From assembly GCF_900115665.1 (NCBI RefSeq), contig NZ_FOXH01000002.1, positions 575,670-639,669 of the forward strand: a stretch of 64,000 nucleotides of DNA, read 5' to 3'. A program made the translations under genes and the position numbers. Under the pieces are notes generated by a model. That model made no database searches, was not told the origin of the DNA, and was given only the letters and a program-made list of their open reading frames with translations. Below are positions 1 to 9,013 of the stretch, one piece after another. The stretch comes from Pseudarcicella hirudinis. GTDB lineage: Bacteria > Bacteroidota > Bacteroidia > Cytophagales > Spirosomataceae. Within the stretch, counting starts at the first letter, position 1; each line of letters starts with the position of its first letter.

Positions 1-204
1 GACGTGAAATGTTCTCACGGAACAACTACCGGCCAGTTGAACAATGATGCTTTGTTCTATATGCAGTCGCGCGGGATTTCTAAAGATTCTGCAAAATCAT
101 TGCTGATGCTGGCTTTTGCCCAGGAAGTAATTGATAAAATGCAGATTCCTGCCATTAAAGAGTATCTGGAAGGTTTGATTATTGAAAAAATTCATAATTC
201 CTAA
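1..204 (+). CDS. sufD: SufD/SufB-family Fe-S scaffold protein, C-terminal end (partial)
   Basis: The reading frame is open at the left edge, so this is only the last 67 codons. The residues D-V-K-C-S-H-G-(T)3-G-Q-L followed by ALFYMQSRGI are the hallmark of the SufB/SufD C-terminal beta-helix, and the Cys and His there belong to the SufB-SufD interface region. The position directly before sufS favours SufD over SufB, as in standard suf gene order. It works in the cytoplasm in the SufBCD complex, which builds Fe-S clusters. A 100-base gap separates it from sufS, with no terminator visible. Confidence 0.85.
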   Translation, partial: DVKCSHGTTTGQLNNDALFYMQSRGISKDSAKSLLMLAFAQEVIDKMQIPAIKEYLEGLIIEKIHNS

Positions 205-304
205 GGTAAGAGGGTTTTAGCCATTACCAAATTGAAAGTATTTAAGCAAATGTCTGTTGATGTATATTGAAGAGGAGAGAAAGACATTTGCTTATTCTTA
301 AAGT

Positions 305-1549
305 ATGATTCATATGGAGACGATCACCGATATTTTAAATATTCAGGAAATCAGAGCTGATTTTCCAATCCTCGATCAGGAGATCAATGGTAAAAAATTG
401 GTTTATTTTGATAATGCTGCTACTACTCAGAAGCCTACTCCGGTAATTAATGCCATTGCTCATTATTATAATTTTGACAATGCTAATATTCACCGTGGAA
501 TCCACACGCTTGCTGAAAGAGCAACCCGGGATTTTGAGGCATCGAGAACAGCAATCAGGGATTTTTTGGGAGCGTCTTCTACCGAAGAGATTATTTTTAC
601 CTCCGGTACTACGCAGGGAATTAACCTTGTAGCAAGTACCTACGGAAGAAAGTTTATCAATGCCGGAGATGAAATTATCATTTCGGGGATGGAACACCAT
701 TCCAATATTGTACCCTGGCAAATGCTTTGTGAGGAGAAGGGTATCGTATTAAAGGTAATTCCGGTTTCGGATGAGGGTGAACTCGATCTGGAAGCTTTTG
801 AAAAACTTCTTTCTGAAAAAGTAAAACTTGTGTCATTTAATCATGTCTCCAATTCATTAGGAACGATTAATCCTGTAAAAACGATTGTTGACCTGGCACA
901 TAAGTTCGGTGCAAAAGTACTGGTTGATGGTGCTCAGGCTACTTCCCATATCAATATTGATGTTCAGGCTTTGGATGTAGATTTTTATGTGTTTTCTGCA
1001 CATAAACTTTACGGGCCTACAGGAATGGGAGTTTTGTACGGGAAAAAGGATATTCTGAATGCAATGCCTCCTTACATGGGTGGCGGGGAAATGATTAAAG
1101 AAGTTACTTTTGAGAAAACGACTTACAATGAATTACCCTATAAATTTGAAGCCGGAACACCAAATATTGCAGATGTAGTGGCTTTGAAAACTGCACTGGA
1201 ATATACAGATAAATTGGGCAGGGAGAATATTGCAGCACATGAAAACATGCTTCTGAACTATGCAACAGATCAACTGAGGGAAATAGAAGGTTTGAGAATT
1301 ATCGGTAATGCCAAAAATAAAATTTCAGTTTTGAGTTTTGTAATTGATGGTATTCATCATCAGGATATTGGCGTTTTGCTTGATAATCAAGGCATTGCAG
1401 TAAGAACCGGACACCATTGTACTCAACCTTTGATGCAAAGATTTAATATTTTAGGAACTTCGAGGGCTTCATTTGCCGTTTACAATACAACAGAAGAAAT
1501 TGACCGACTCGTTGCAGGTCTGCATAAAACGATTAAAATGCTTAAATAA
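305..1549 (+). CDS. sufS: SufS cysteine desulfurase
   Basis: This is a PLP enzyme of 414 residues, the normal SufS length, that takes sulfur from cysteine and leaves alanine. The PLP lysine is K234 in SAHKLYGPTG and the persulfide-carrying catalytic cysteine is C372 in RTGHHCTQP, the class II (SufS/CsdA) arrangement. The ATG at 305 gives a 5-residue-longer start than strictly needed; ATG at 314 is an alternative. It is followed after 78 bases by sufE, its sulfur acceptor and activator, all on the same strand in a suf operon. Confidence 0.96.
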   Translation: MIHMETITDILNIQEIRADFPILDQEINGKKLVYFDNAATTQKPTPVINAIAHYYNFDNANIHRGIHTLAERATRDFEASRTAIRDFLGASSTEEIIFTSGTTQGINLVASTYGRKFINAGDEIIISGMEHHSNIVPWQMLCEEKGIVLKVIPVSDEGELDLEAFEKLLSEKVKLVSFNHVSNSLGTINPVKTIVDLAHKFGAKVLVDGAQATSHINIDVQALDVDFYVFSAHKLYGPTGMGVLYGKKDILNAMPPYMGGGEMIKEVTFEKTTYNELPYKFEAGTPNIADVVALKTALEYTDKLGRENIAAHENMLLNYATDQLREIEGLRIIGNAKNKISVLSFVIDGIHHQDIGVLLDNQGIAVRTGHHCTQPLMQRFNILGTSRASFAVYNTTEEIDRLVAGLHKTIKMLK

Positions 1550-1627
1550 GTTTCAGTGGATAGTTTTAGCTTTCCGGAGAAGTGATTAAATATTTGAAAA
1601 AGGGAGAGAGGTTCGGAAAAATTTGAA

Positions 1628-2044
1628 ATGATAATGACAATTAACGAGACACAGGACGAAATCATTGAAGAGTTTGAGTTATTTGATGATTGGGCCGATA
1701 AGTACGAATATATTATTGATTTGGGCAAAAAGCTTGAAGGTATGCCCGAAGAGCAGAAAACAGAAGATAATATCATAAAAGGCTGCCAGAGCAGAGTTTG
1801 GCTGAACGCCAGAAAAGAGAATGAGAAGCTTGTTTTTGAAGCTGATTCTGAGGCAATTATCGTAAAAGGTCTGGTGCATATGCTTATCAGAGTTTTGTCA
1901 GGTCATACACCTCAGGAAATATATGATGCAGATCTTTATTTCATTGACAAGATAGGAATGAGTCAGCATCTGGCACAAACCCGCTCAAACGGACTGGCTT
2001 CTATGGTGAAACAAATGAAAATTTATGCTTTAGCCTATCAATAA
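1628..2044 (+). CDS. sufE: SufE sulfur-transfer protein
   Basis: SufE is the cytoplasmic partner that accepts the persulfide from SufS and passes it to the SufBCD scaffold. The 138-residue length is typical. The acceptor cysteine is C53 in IIKGCQSRVWL, the family signature, and the C-terminal RSNGLASMVKQMKIYA segment also matches. The start at 1628 gives MIMT; ATG at 1634 is equally possible. It sits between sufS and the sufT-like gene, with gaps of 78 and 124 bases and no visible terminator. Confidence 0.95.
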   Translation: MIMTINETQDEIIEEFELFDDWADKYEYIIDLGKKLEGMPEEQKTEDNIIKGCQSRVWLNARKENEKLVFEADSEAIIVKGLVHMLIRVLSGHTPQEIYDADLYFIDKIGMSQHLAQTRSNGLASMVKQMKIYALAYQ

Positions 2045-2168
2045 GCTAAGGTTTTAATAAAAGAAGAAACTGGATAAATGTAATAAATCGTCCGGACAAA
2101 ATAAGTTCAGGATAGGAATAAGGTCTTGTAAAAGGATTCATTAATTCACGGTGTAATGCCGTTTTACC

Positions 2169-2480
2169 ATGACAGAATCAGAATTAAAAGAAGAAGTAAT
2201 AAAGGCGCTGAAAGGAGTATATGATCCTGAAATACCAGTGGATGTATATGAATTGGGGTTGATTTACGATATAAAGATATTTCCGGTTAATAACGTATAT
2301 GTTTTAATGACGCTTACATCTCCTTCGTGCCCTTCTGCTGAAGCAATTCCGGGAGAGGTTGAACAAAAGATCAGAGAGATTGAAGGTATTTCAGATGTAA
2401 GTGTAGAGTTAACTTTCGATCCTCCTTATTCTCAGGATATGATGTCGGAAGTAGCAAAATTGGAACTTGGTTTTATGTAA
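2169..2480 (+). CDS. sufT: SufT-type MIP18/DUF59 Fe-S maturation factor
   Basis: This 103-residue protein is a single MIP18-family (DUF59, PaaD-like) domain. The signature DPEIPVDVYELGLIYDI lies at residues 19-35 and the conserved cysteine is C54 in TSPSCPSAEA. Family members such as SufT and the eukaryotic CIA protein act late in Fe-S assembly, helping deliver clusters to targets. Position after sufS and sufE supports SufT rather than PaaD. The exact biochemical role of bacterial SufT is not settled, so the function is inferred from family and neighbourhood. Confidence 0.88.
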   Translation: MTESELKEEVIKALKGVYDPEIPVDVYELGLIYDIKIFPVNNVYVLMTLTSPSCPSAEAIPGEVEQKIREIEGISDVSVELTFDPPYSQDMMSEVAKLELGFM

Positions 2481-2588
2481 AAATGTTGAATGTTGGGGCT
2501 GACCCTTTTAAGCAGCAGAATGAATAAAATTTAATTCAGCTTACTCATTCCGTTATTTATCATTCAAAATATAATAATTTAAGAAAAT

Positions 2589-3005
2589 ATGTACCCAGAA
2601 CATTTAGTAGCCCCGATGCGTGAAGATATCGTGCAGGGAGGTTTCCAGGAATTAAAATCAGCCAGTGAGGTTGAAGAGGTTTTAGCTGAAAAAGGCACTA
2701 CATTATTGTTTATCAATTCGGTATGTGGTTGTTCGGCAAGAACTGCACGTCCTGGTGTGAAAGAGGCTGTTTGGAATTCTGCCAAAAAACCTGAGCATTT
2801 AGTGACAGTTTTTGCAGGCGTTGATCAGGAAGCTACTCTGAAAGCTCGCGAATATACATTGCCATATCCTCCGTCATCTCCTTCTATCGCTTTATTTAAA
2901 GATGGAGAATTGGTGCATTTTGTAGAGCGTCATCACATTGAAGGCCGTTCTGCTGATATGATTGCTCAGCATCTGGAAATGGTATTTGATGAGTTTTGTG
3001 CTTAA
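2589..3005 (+). CDS. BrxA/BrxB-family bacilliredoxin
   Basis: A thioredoxin-fold protein of 138 residues with the CGC motif (C46-G-C48, in NSVCGCSARTARP) that defines the YphP/YqiW bacilliredoxins. In Firmicutes these remove bacillithiol from S-bacillithiolated proteins. It is the last gene of the suf run and ends in a strong bidirectional terminator, so it is probably co-expressed with Fe-S assembly. A plausible role is redox protection of the sulfur-transfer cysteines; that is an inference from position. Whether this organism makes bacillithiol cannot be judged from the window. Confidence 0.88.
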   Translation: MYPEHLVAPMREDIVQGGFQELKSASEVEEVLAEKGTTLLFINSVCGCSARTARPGVKEAVWNSAKKPEHLVTVFAGVDQEATLKAREYTLPYPPSSPSIALFKDGELVHFVERHHIEGRSADMIAQHLEMVFDEFCA

Positions 3006-3040
3006 TATTTAAAGAATAAAAACATCATCACATCATAAAA

Positions 3041-3075
3041 AGAGCGGTTGAAATCAGATTTCAACCGCTCTTTTT
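3041..3075. terminator. Bidirectional intrinsic terminator between suf operon and M16 peptidase
   Basis: Perfect 14-bp stem (3041-3054 with 3058-3071, arm AGAGCGGTTGAAAT) with a 3-base loop. It has an A-run before and a T-run after, so it can serve both convergent genes. Confidence 0.93.
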
Positions 3076-3092
3076 GTACTTAAATTTCAGAC

Positions 3093-5942
3093 TTAGTCTT
3101 TCTTGGGAGCTCCTTCCATCGCTCCGGTCTGAGTCTTTTTCTCCGCTGCCTTTTTAGCGGCACCTTCAAAATCACCGGATTTCAGAATGGATATTTTTGA
3201 CAAATCAATATTCTTGCGCATTGCAGTGAGGATAGACTCAGGAGTTAAAGCTTTGATTTTATTTTCAAAATCTTCATCCCATTTCAGTGTTCTGTTCAAA
3301 TAAGCATAATTTGCCAGTTTTCCTGAAAGTGCATTATCCTGAGCACGGCCAACCTGACGGCTCTGTAAATAACCTTTTCTGGCTTCTTCCAGTTCTGTTG
3401 CGGTAAAACCATCTTTCAGGGTCTTTTCCATTTCTTCTTTAAATGCAGCCTCAAGTCTTGCGGCATTTTCAGGTGCATAAATTGCATAAGTAAGGAAAGT
3501 ACCCGAATTGTCGATAGGGTGGGCTGAGAGCTGAGAACCTACTCCATAAGAAATACCTTCTTTCTGACGGATTCTTGTAGCGAGGCGTGAATTCAGGAAA
3601 CCGCCGCCAAGCATATAATTAGCCATCGTAAGGGCAGCGTAATCTGGATCAGTTTCACTAATTTTCAAAGGTTGAATTGCAATAAAGAAAGCGTTGGCTT
3701 TATCCGGTGCTTCAACTGATTTATTCTGCGCTTTTACTTCGTGGTAAGGGTTAGCTACCCGTGTAAATGGTTTAGGAGATTTCCAGTTAGAGAAATCAGC
3801 CGTAACAATATCTTTCAGCGCTTTTTCATCGAAATCACCTACTACAGATAAAATGGCATTGGAAGCACCATAAAAATCTTTGTAGAATTGCTTTACTTCA
3901 TCCAGTTTCACGGCTTTGTAATCAACAAGTTTTTCGTCGATTGTACTCTGGTAATTCGGATGACCTTTTGGATAGAAACGAAGCAGTTCGGCCATTGCAT
4001 CAGTAACTTTTCCCTGTGGATCAGATTTTTGGGTTTCCAGTGCTGAAATATTTTCCTGACGTAGTTTCTCAAGTTCATCGGCCGGGAATACAGGCTCTTT
4101 AAGCGCTTCAACTACTAATTTTAACGCCGCAGGAAAGTTCTCTTTTGTTGTTTCAATCGTTATGTTTACCTGAGTCGGACCACCTGTGAAATTGACACGG
4201 GCCTTTAATTTATCCAATTCATCTTTCCATTCCTGACGCGTATGTTTAGTGGTTCCTTTGGTCAGTAAATCAGCCGTATAATCCGCAATAACAGATTTCC
4301 CGGTTAAAGACTTTTCGTCTCCGAAACGCAGGGTAAGATTAGCATTTACTACATTTCCTCTGGTCTTTTTCTGAAGAAGTGACAATTTTACGCCTCCGAT
4401 ATCACTTTTCACAGTACGGCTATCAATGTTAGAAGGAGAAGGGTCAAATACCTCACCCTGTGCCACTCCTGTACCGCCTTTGAAATCTTTCAGAAGTGTG
4501 GTAACATCCTGCGCTTCAGGGATTTCTGCACGTTCAGGTTTTTCTGTAGGATAGAATAAACCTAATGTTCTGTTGCTGGTTCTGAGGTATTTCTGAGCAA
4601 CTTTCTGAACATCTTCAGGTTTTACTTTTTTGTATTGATCTCTTAAATAGAAAATCATTCTCCAGTCTCCCAAAGCAATAAATTCACTTAAGAATGTACC
4701 TACACGTTCCGTATTATTAAGCAATAAATCGATATTTTTCAATTGCTTTGTAATACTTCTGTCAACTTCTTCCTTGGTTGGAGCTGTTTTTCCGAAGTTT
4801 TCAACAACATCAATCAGGACAGTTTTGACGCTATCGATAGATTTATCTTTCAGGATTTCAGCACCAAAGAATGCCAGTGAAGGTTCTTTCGTCTGGAAAC
4901 TTCCTCCGTACTGCTGTGTTGCCAGTTTCGTATCAATTAAAGCCTTGTACAATCTTCCTGATGGAGCATCTGTCAGAATGTCAAGCATGATGTCTGAAAC
5001 TACATAATCAGGATGTAAAGCAGATGGAATATGATAACCGGTAATTACATACTGAACGTCTCCGGTTCTTCTCAAAGTAACCTGACGTTCTCCGTCTTGA
5101 GTTGGTTCTTCAGTATGCGTTAAATCCAGTTTTCTGGCAGGTCTGGGAATAACTCCGAATTTCTCGTTTACCATTTTCAATACCTTGTCCGGATCAATTT
5201 TTCCGGCAACCAATAATACTGCATTATCTGGCTGATAGTATTTGTGATAATAAGCCTGAAGGTTTTCGATGGGAACTTTTTCGATATCAGAGCGTGCACC
5301 GATGGTAGAATTACCGTAATTATGCCATAAATATGCTGTAGAGAAAACCCTTTCCAATAAAATACTGCCGGGATCATTTTCTCCCATTTCGAATTCATTA
5401 CGGACAACCGTCATTTCAGTGTCAAGATCCTTTTTGGCGATATAGGAATTGATCATTCTGTCTGACTCAAGATCCAGAGCCCATTCAAGGTTCTCGTCTG
5501 TTGCAGCAAATGTTTCAAAATAATTAGTTCTGTCGTTCCAGGTGGTTCCGTTCGGACGTGCTCCGTGAGAGGTCAATTCCTGAGGAATATTCTGATGTTT
5601 CGGAGTCCCTTTAAATACAAGATGTTCCAGTAAGTGAGACATACCGGTTTCGCCGTATCCTTCATTTCTTGATCCTACAAGATAAGTGATATTAACTGTG
5701 ACAGTTTGTTTGGAAGGATCCGGAAATAAGAGAACTCTTAAGCCGTTGGCCAGTTTGTATTCTGTAATTCCTTCTGCAGAAGTAACTTTTTCAGGGGCTG
5801 GGAGCGTAACTGCTTTCTGAGAACTTTTTACCGCAACATCCGTTGCAGGCCCGGGCTGGGACTTTGTTGTTTTTTTCTGAGCAATGCCGGGCAGACAGAC
5901 TGCCATAGAGCCAATCAATAGAAGAGGTCTTAGATTTAGCAT
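3093..5942 (-). CDS. M16-family zinc metallopeptidase (insulinase-like), full-length two-domain form
   Basis: A secreted protein of 949 residues with a signal peptide (about residues 1-21, ending GIAQ). The N-terminal M16 domain has the inverted zinc motif HLLEH (H103, E106, H107) and the third ligand E183, 76 residues downstream in VVRNEFEMGEND. A second M16-like half (about 500-900) lacks HxxEH and is the usual inactive half. Such proteins degrade peptides in the periplasm or at the outer membrane. The tail is Lys-rich. A second M16 protein lies at the right end of the window, so the organism has several. Confidence 0.93.
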   Translation of the reverse strand: MLNLRPLLLIGSMAVCLPGIAQKKTTKSQPGPATDVAVKSSQKAVTLPAPEKVTSAEGITEYKLANGLRVLLFPDPSKQTVTVNITYLVGSRNEGYGETGMSHLLEHLVFKGTPKHQNIPQELTSHGARPNGTTWNDRTNYFETFAATDENLEWALDLESDRMINSYIAKKDLDTEMTVVRNEFEMGENDPGSILLERVFSTAYLWHNYGNSTIGARSDIEKVPIENLQAYYHKYYQPDNAVLLVAGKIDPDKVLKMVNEKFGVIPRPARKLDLTHTEEPTQDGERQVTLRRTGDVQYVITGYHIPSALHPDYVVSDIMLDILTDAPSGRLYKALIDTKLATQQYGGSFQTKEPSLAFFGAEILKDKSIDSVKTVLIDVVENFGKTAPTKEEVDRSITKQLKNIDLLLNNTERVGTFLSEFIALGDWRMIFYLRDQYKKVKPEDVQKVAQKYLRTSNRTLGLFYPTEKPERAEIPEAQDVTTLLKDFKGGTGVAQGEVFDPSPSNIDSRTVKSDIGGVKLSLLQKKTRGNVVNANLTLRFGDEKSLTGKSVIADYTADLLTKGTTKHTRQEWKDELDKLKARVNFTGGPTQVNITIETTKENFPAALKLVVEALKEPVFPADELEKLRQENISALETQKSDPQGKVTDAMAELLRFYPKGHPNYQSTIDEKLVDYKAVKLDEVKQFYKDFYGASNAILSVVGDFDEKALKDIVTADFSNWKSPKPFTRVANPYHEVKAQNKSVEAPDKANAFFIAIQPLKISETDPDYAALTMANYMLGGGFLNSRLATRIRQKEGISYGVGSQLSAHPIDNSGTFLTYAIYAPENAARLEAAFKEEMEKTLKDGFTATELEEARKGYLQSRQVGRAQDNALSGKLANYAYLNRTLKWDEDFENKIKALTPESILTAMRKNIDLSKISILKSGDFEGAAKKAAEKKTQTGAMEGAPKKD

Positions 5943-6080
5943 AGTTGATTAAGTTAATAAATGGACTAATGGTCGTCCTGAAATATTCAGAACATGAACC
6001 GCAATTTTTCGTAAACTAGTAAAAACAATGATAAAATCTTGAAAAAATGTGATGAAAGGTCTGCTTTAAGCTGTAAAAAA

Positions 6081-6117
6081 CAAAGAGAGCTTTCGAATTT
6101 TGAAAGCTCTCTTTGTT
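6081..6117 (-). terminator. Intrinsic terminator after the TPR gene
   Basis: Stem of 14 bp (6081-6094 with 6102-6115, arm CAAAGAGAGCTTTC) with a 7-base loop. It lies 16 bases beyond the stop of the leftward TPR gene, with A and T runs on both sides. Confidence 0.88.
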
Positions 6118-6130
6118 TTGGTAAGTAATA

Positions 6131-7534
6131 TTACTTTTTATAATGCTCTATGATTTTGAAGATTTTCTTCTGCGATTCCAGATTTGTAATGTATTCAAAA
6201 ATTATTTCATGCTGATCGTGATTGATAATTAAACCTGTTTCCAGATACAGAATTGCGTCCTTTATTTTATCAGATTTGTAAAGATAAATGGCAGCTCTGT
6301 AGTACAATTCTGCTTCTTCAGGTAATTCATCGATTCCGGAAAGAATAATCTCTGCTGCACGGTTATAATCTTCCTGTGCATAATAAAGTAATGACCATTG
6401 AACCCATGTATCAATATTTAAAGGTTCAAGTTCTGCTGATTGCTGATAAGCCTCGATAGCGGAAACAGTATTACCGAGTTTGGCTTCTGTATCGGCTAAT
6501 GCCAGCCAGTAATAAGAGTTTTTGTCATCAAGTTTTAAGGCTTTTTTCAGGAAATGTATTGCTTCCAGCCATTTTCCCATAGCGCTCAGACAAACGCCAA
6601 CGCCGAAATAACCATCATCCCAGAGAGAATCGAGTTTAATGGATTCCTTATAATAATGAATGGCTTCTTCATAACGTTCCTGTCTTTCAATGCTCGCCCC
6701 GAGGCAGCAGTAAACTTCAGGAGTTATGTCTTCATGTTCAAGACAAAACCTGTAGTTTTCTTCGGCTCTGGCAAAATTCAGGAGATTCATATAGGCATTT
6801 CCCAAATTAAAATAAGCAGAAGCGAAATCGTCTTTTATGGCAATTGCGTATTCATAAGCATCGGCAGCATCTTCATAACGGTGAAGTTTAGAATAGGCAA
6901 TACCAATAAAGTACCAGGCATTATGTGAAAAAGGATCCTTGTCGATAAACTGCTGGTAATAAGGGAGACTTTCCTCAAGTTTTCCGATTTCATCGAGACT
7001 TGAAGCAAGTTCATATAGCGCATTCTCATTGGCCATATTAATTTCAATGGCTTTTTTGAAAGAATCTACAGCTTCTCTGTGTTTTCCCCAGCTCTGATAT
7101 GCCAGACCAATGTGGTAATGCACATCATCTTTATCGTCCGCATGTTCCAGCACCTGATTCAGTAATTCTATTGAGGCAGGGTAATCTCCGGAAATCCCGT
7201 AGATAGTACCTTTCATATAAAGAATATCCAGGTCTGAAGGGTTAAAAAGAGAAGCTTTGTTCAGAACTTCCAGGGCTTCATCAAATTTGGAAAGATTGGC
7301 AAGCAGCTGAGCCTTATTGAGCATCAGTTCAAGCGAATAAGGATACTGTTCCAAAGCAATGTCACAGGCCTGACTTGCATCCTCAATCTTGCCTTCAAAC
7401 ATATAATGTTCTACAATTTGTTCGTATGTATCTAAATCAAAAAATGAACTCTCCCGACGATTGAGCATGGTCTCATAACGCCTCACAGAGTGAAGTACAT
7501 CTTCCTGGCGATCTTCGAAATCTTGTTCCATCAT
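6131..7534 (-). CDS. Tetratricopeptide-repeat protein
   Basis: A 467-residue protein made almost entirely of about eleven to twelve 34-residue TPR units, seen as repeated patterns such as A-x(2)-LG-NAYMNL-x-FARAE. There is no signal peptide or membrane segment, so it is probably a cytoplasmic scaffold for protein-protein contacts. The N-terminus is acidic and the ATG pair at 7534/7531 gives MMEQ. It stands alone on the minus strand with its own terminator. The family is common and poorly defined in Bacteroidota; no specific function can be assigned. Confidence 0.88.
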   Translation of the reverse strand: MMEQDFEDRQEDVLHSVRRYETMLNRRESSFFDLDTYEQIVEHYMFEGKIEDASQACDIALEQYPYSLELMLNKAQLLANLSKFDEALEVLNKASLFNPSDLDILYMKGTIYGISGDYPASIELLNQVLEHADDKDDVHYHIGLAYQSWGKHREAVDSFKKAIEINMANENALYELASSLDEIGKLEESLPYYQQFIDKDPFSHNAWYFIGIAYSKLHRYEDAADAYEYAIAIKDDFASAYFNLGNAYMNLLNFARAEENYRFCLEHEDITPEVYCCLGASIERQERYEEAIHYYKESIKLDSLWDDGYFGVGVCLSAMGKWLEAIHFLKKALKLDDKNSYYWLALADTEAKLGNTVSAIEAYQQSAELEPLNIDTWVQWSLLYYAQEDYNRAAEIILSGIDELPEEAELYYRAAIYLYKSDKIKDAILYLETGLIINHDQHEIIFEYITNLESQKKIFKIIEHYKK

Positions 7535-7831
7535 AAATTTTTGGGTGTTGTTCTTTAAATATTTAACGTTTCAGGATGCAGTAAAGGATCTTGTTACGTT
7601 GTTTTGAAGAGCACAATTATCCGGATTTAGCAAACATTTATTGTTAATTATACAAACCAAGATAAAGAAAAAGTTCGATTCCACCAAATCTTTCAGGGCT
7701 GAAAATTAACCTGATAAAAATTTGGATGAGACTTTTTGAAATGCCTCTTTTAAGTTTTACAAAATTCTAAATGTCAGATAGTTAGGTCTGGAACTGTGGA
7801 TTAGATTTGGGTAAGAAAAAATATGAAAATT

Positions 7832-8830
7832 TCAATCTGACACTTTTGCTTTAAGATTTTTACAGATTCTTTCGATTGTTTCATCTAAAAGTGTAAACTC
7901 AAAATTCAGTTCTTTTCTGATCTTTTGGCTGGGGTAAATGAAATTTAAATTGGCGGATTGTGCTGTCTCTTTGGTAATTAGCGGTGCTTTTCCGGTAAAA
8001 AGACTTCTCAGCGCTTCAACCCTCCAGGCAATTTGTGATAAAAAACCTGATATTTCTTTAGAAGGTGCTTTCCTGCCAAAACCCGAAGCAACTTTCTCAA
8101 AGAACTGTTTGTAAGAAAGAGTTCCTCCGTTGAGGATAAAACGCTCGTTAACTATATCAGAATGTAATAATTTATAGATAATTTCCGCTACATCCTGAAC
8201 ATCTACATAATTGATAGTACCTCCGGTATAATATTTATTCTCGTCATATACATACTTGAATAACTGTGTACTGCTTTTATACCAGTCGGCCTCGCCAAGA
8301 ATAATGGAAGGATTTACCACAACCGCATCAAGCCCTTCAGCAACCCCGCGCCATACTTCAAGTTCGGCCTGGTATTTGGACTTGGCATAATTAGAATTTA
8401 AAGGAGATTCTTCCCATTGCGCCTTTTCATCAATAAGATTGGATGTGTCGCTGGCTCCATTTGAAAATTTCCGGCCGATAGCTGCTACTGAACTGACAAA
8501 ACAAAGCTTTTTAACCTTATACAGCAAACACATATTGACAACATTTGCCGTTCCTTCAACATTGATTCTTAACATTTTGTTCCGGTCTTTCGGAGCAAAG
8601 GAAACCATTGCGGCAGTATGCACTACATAATCGGCTTTGGAAATAGCTTCTTCCAGAGAAAGTACATCCAGTATATCACCTTCAAACCAGGTAATCTGAT
8701 CTTCCAATCCTTTCAAAAGGGATAAATCGCTTTCCGGGCGTTTGAATCCGGCAACTTTTTCTCCTTCTTCCAGAAAGTATCTGGCAACAAAACTTCCGAC
8801 TAATCCATTTATGCCTGTAATGAGTATCAT
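7832..8830 (-). CDS. NAD(P)-dependent epimerase/dehydratase (extended SDR)
   Basis: 332 residues with the extended-SDR nucleotide motif TGINGLVG (GxxGxxG) starting at residue 5 and the catalytic Y148-x3-K152 in SNYAKSKYQ, with serines S113/S114 in FVSSVA. The substrate is unknown; relatives act on sugar nucleotides, flavanol-type or sterol-like substrates. The glycine motif fixes the start at or very near ATG 8830. A promoter-like TATCTTTG ends only five bases upstream, which suggests a leaderless or very short leader mRNA. It is divergent from the Ppx/GppA gene. Confidence 0.9.
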   Translation of the reverse strand: MILITGINGLVGSFVARYFLEEGEKVAGFKRPESDLSLLKGLEDQITWFEGDILDVLSLEEAISKADYVVHTAAMVSFAPKDRNKMLRINVEGTANVVNMCLLYKVKKLCFVSSVAAIGRKFSNGASDTSNLIDEKAQWEESPLNSNYAKSKYQAELEVWRGVAEGLDAVVVNPSIILGEADWYKSSTQLFKYVYDENKYYTGGTINYVDVQDVAEIIYKLLHSDIVNERFILNGGTLSYKQFFEKVASGFGRKAPSKEISGFLSQIAWRVEALRSLFTGKAPLITKETAQSANLNFIYPSQKIRKELNFEFTLLDETIERICKNLKAKVSD

Positions 8831-8834
8831 AACA

Positions 8835-8862
8835 CAAAGATAACAGCTGATTTGCTGAACAA
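8835..8862 (-). promoter_or_regulatory. Bacteroidota-type promoter for the epimerase gene
   Basis: On the minus strand the -7 box TATCTTTG (8835-8842) matches TAnnTTTG exactly. A TTG lies 17 bases further upstream (8860-8862); a second TTG at 23 bases is also present. Confidence 0.6.
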
Positions 8863-9013
8863 CACCAAACTTGCGAACTTTGTCTCAAACATTGTATCAT
8901 GAAATTTCAGGACAGTAGTTCAGATTGACCAAAAGCCTTTGTTTTTGAAGAAAATCTTCAGGCCAAATCAATCTTTAGGACCATATTGCGAAGAAATTTC
9001 CATTATCATTCAG

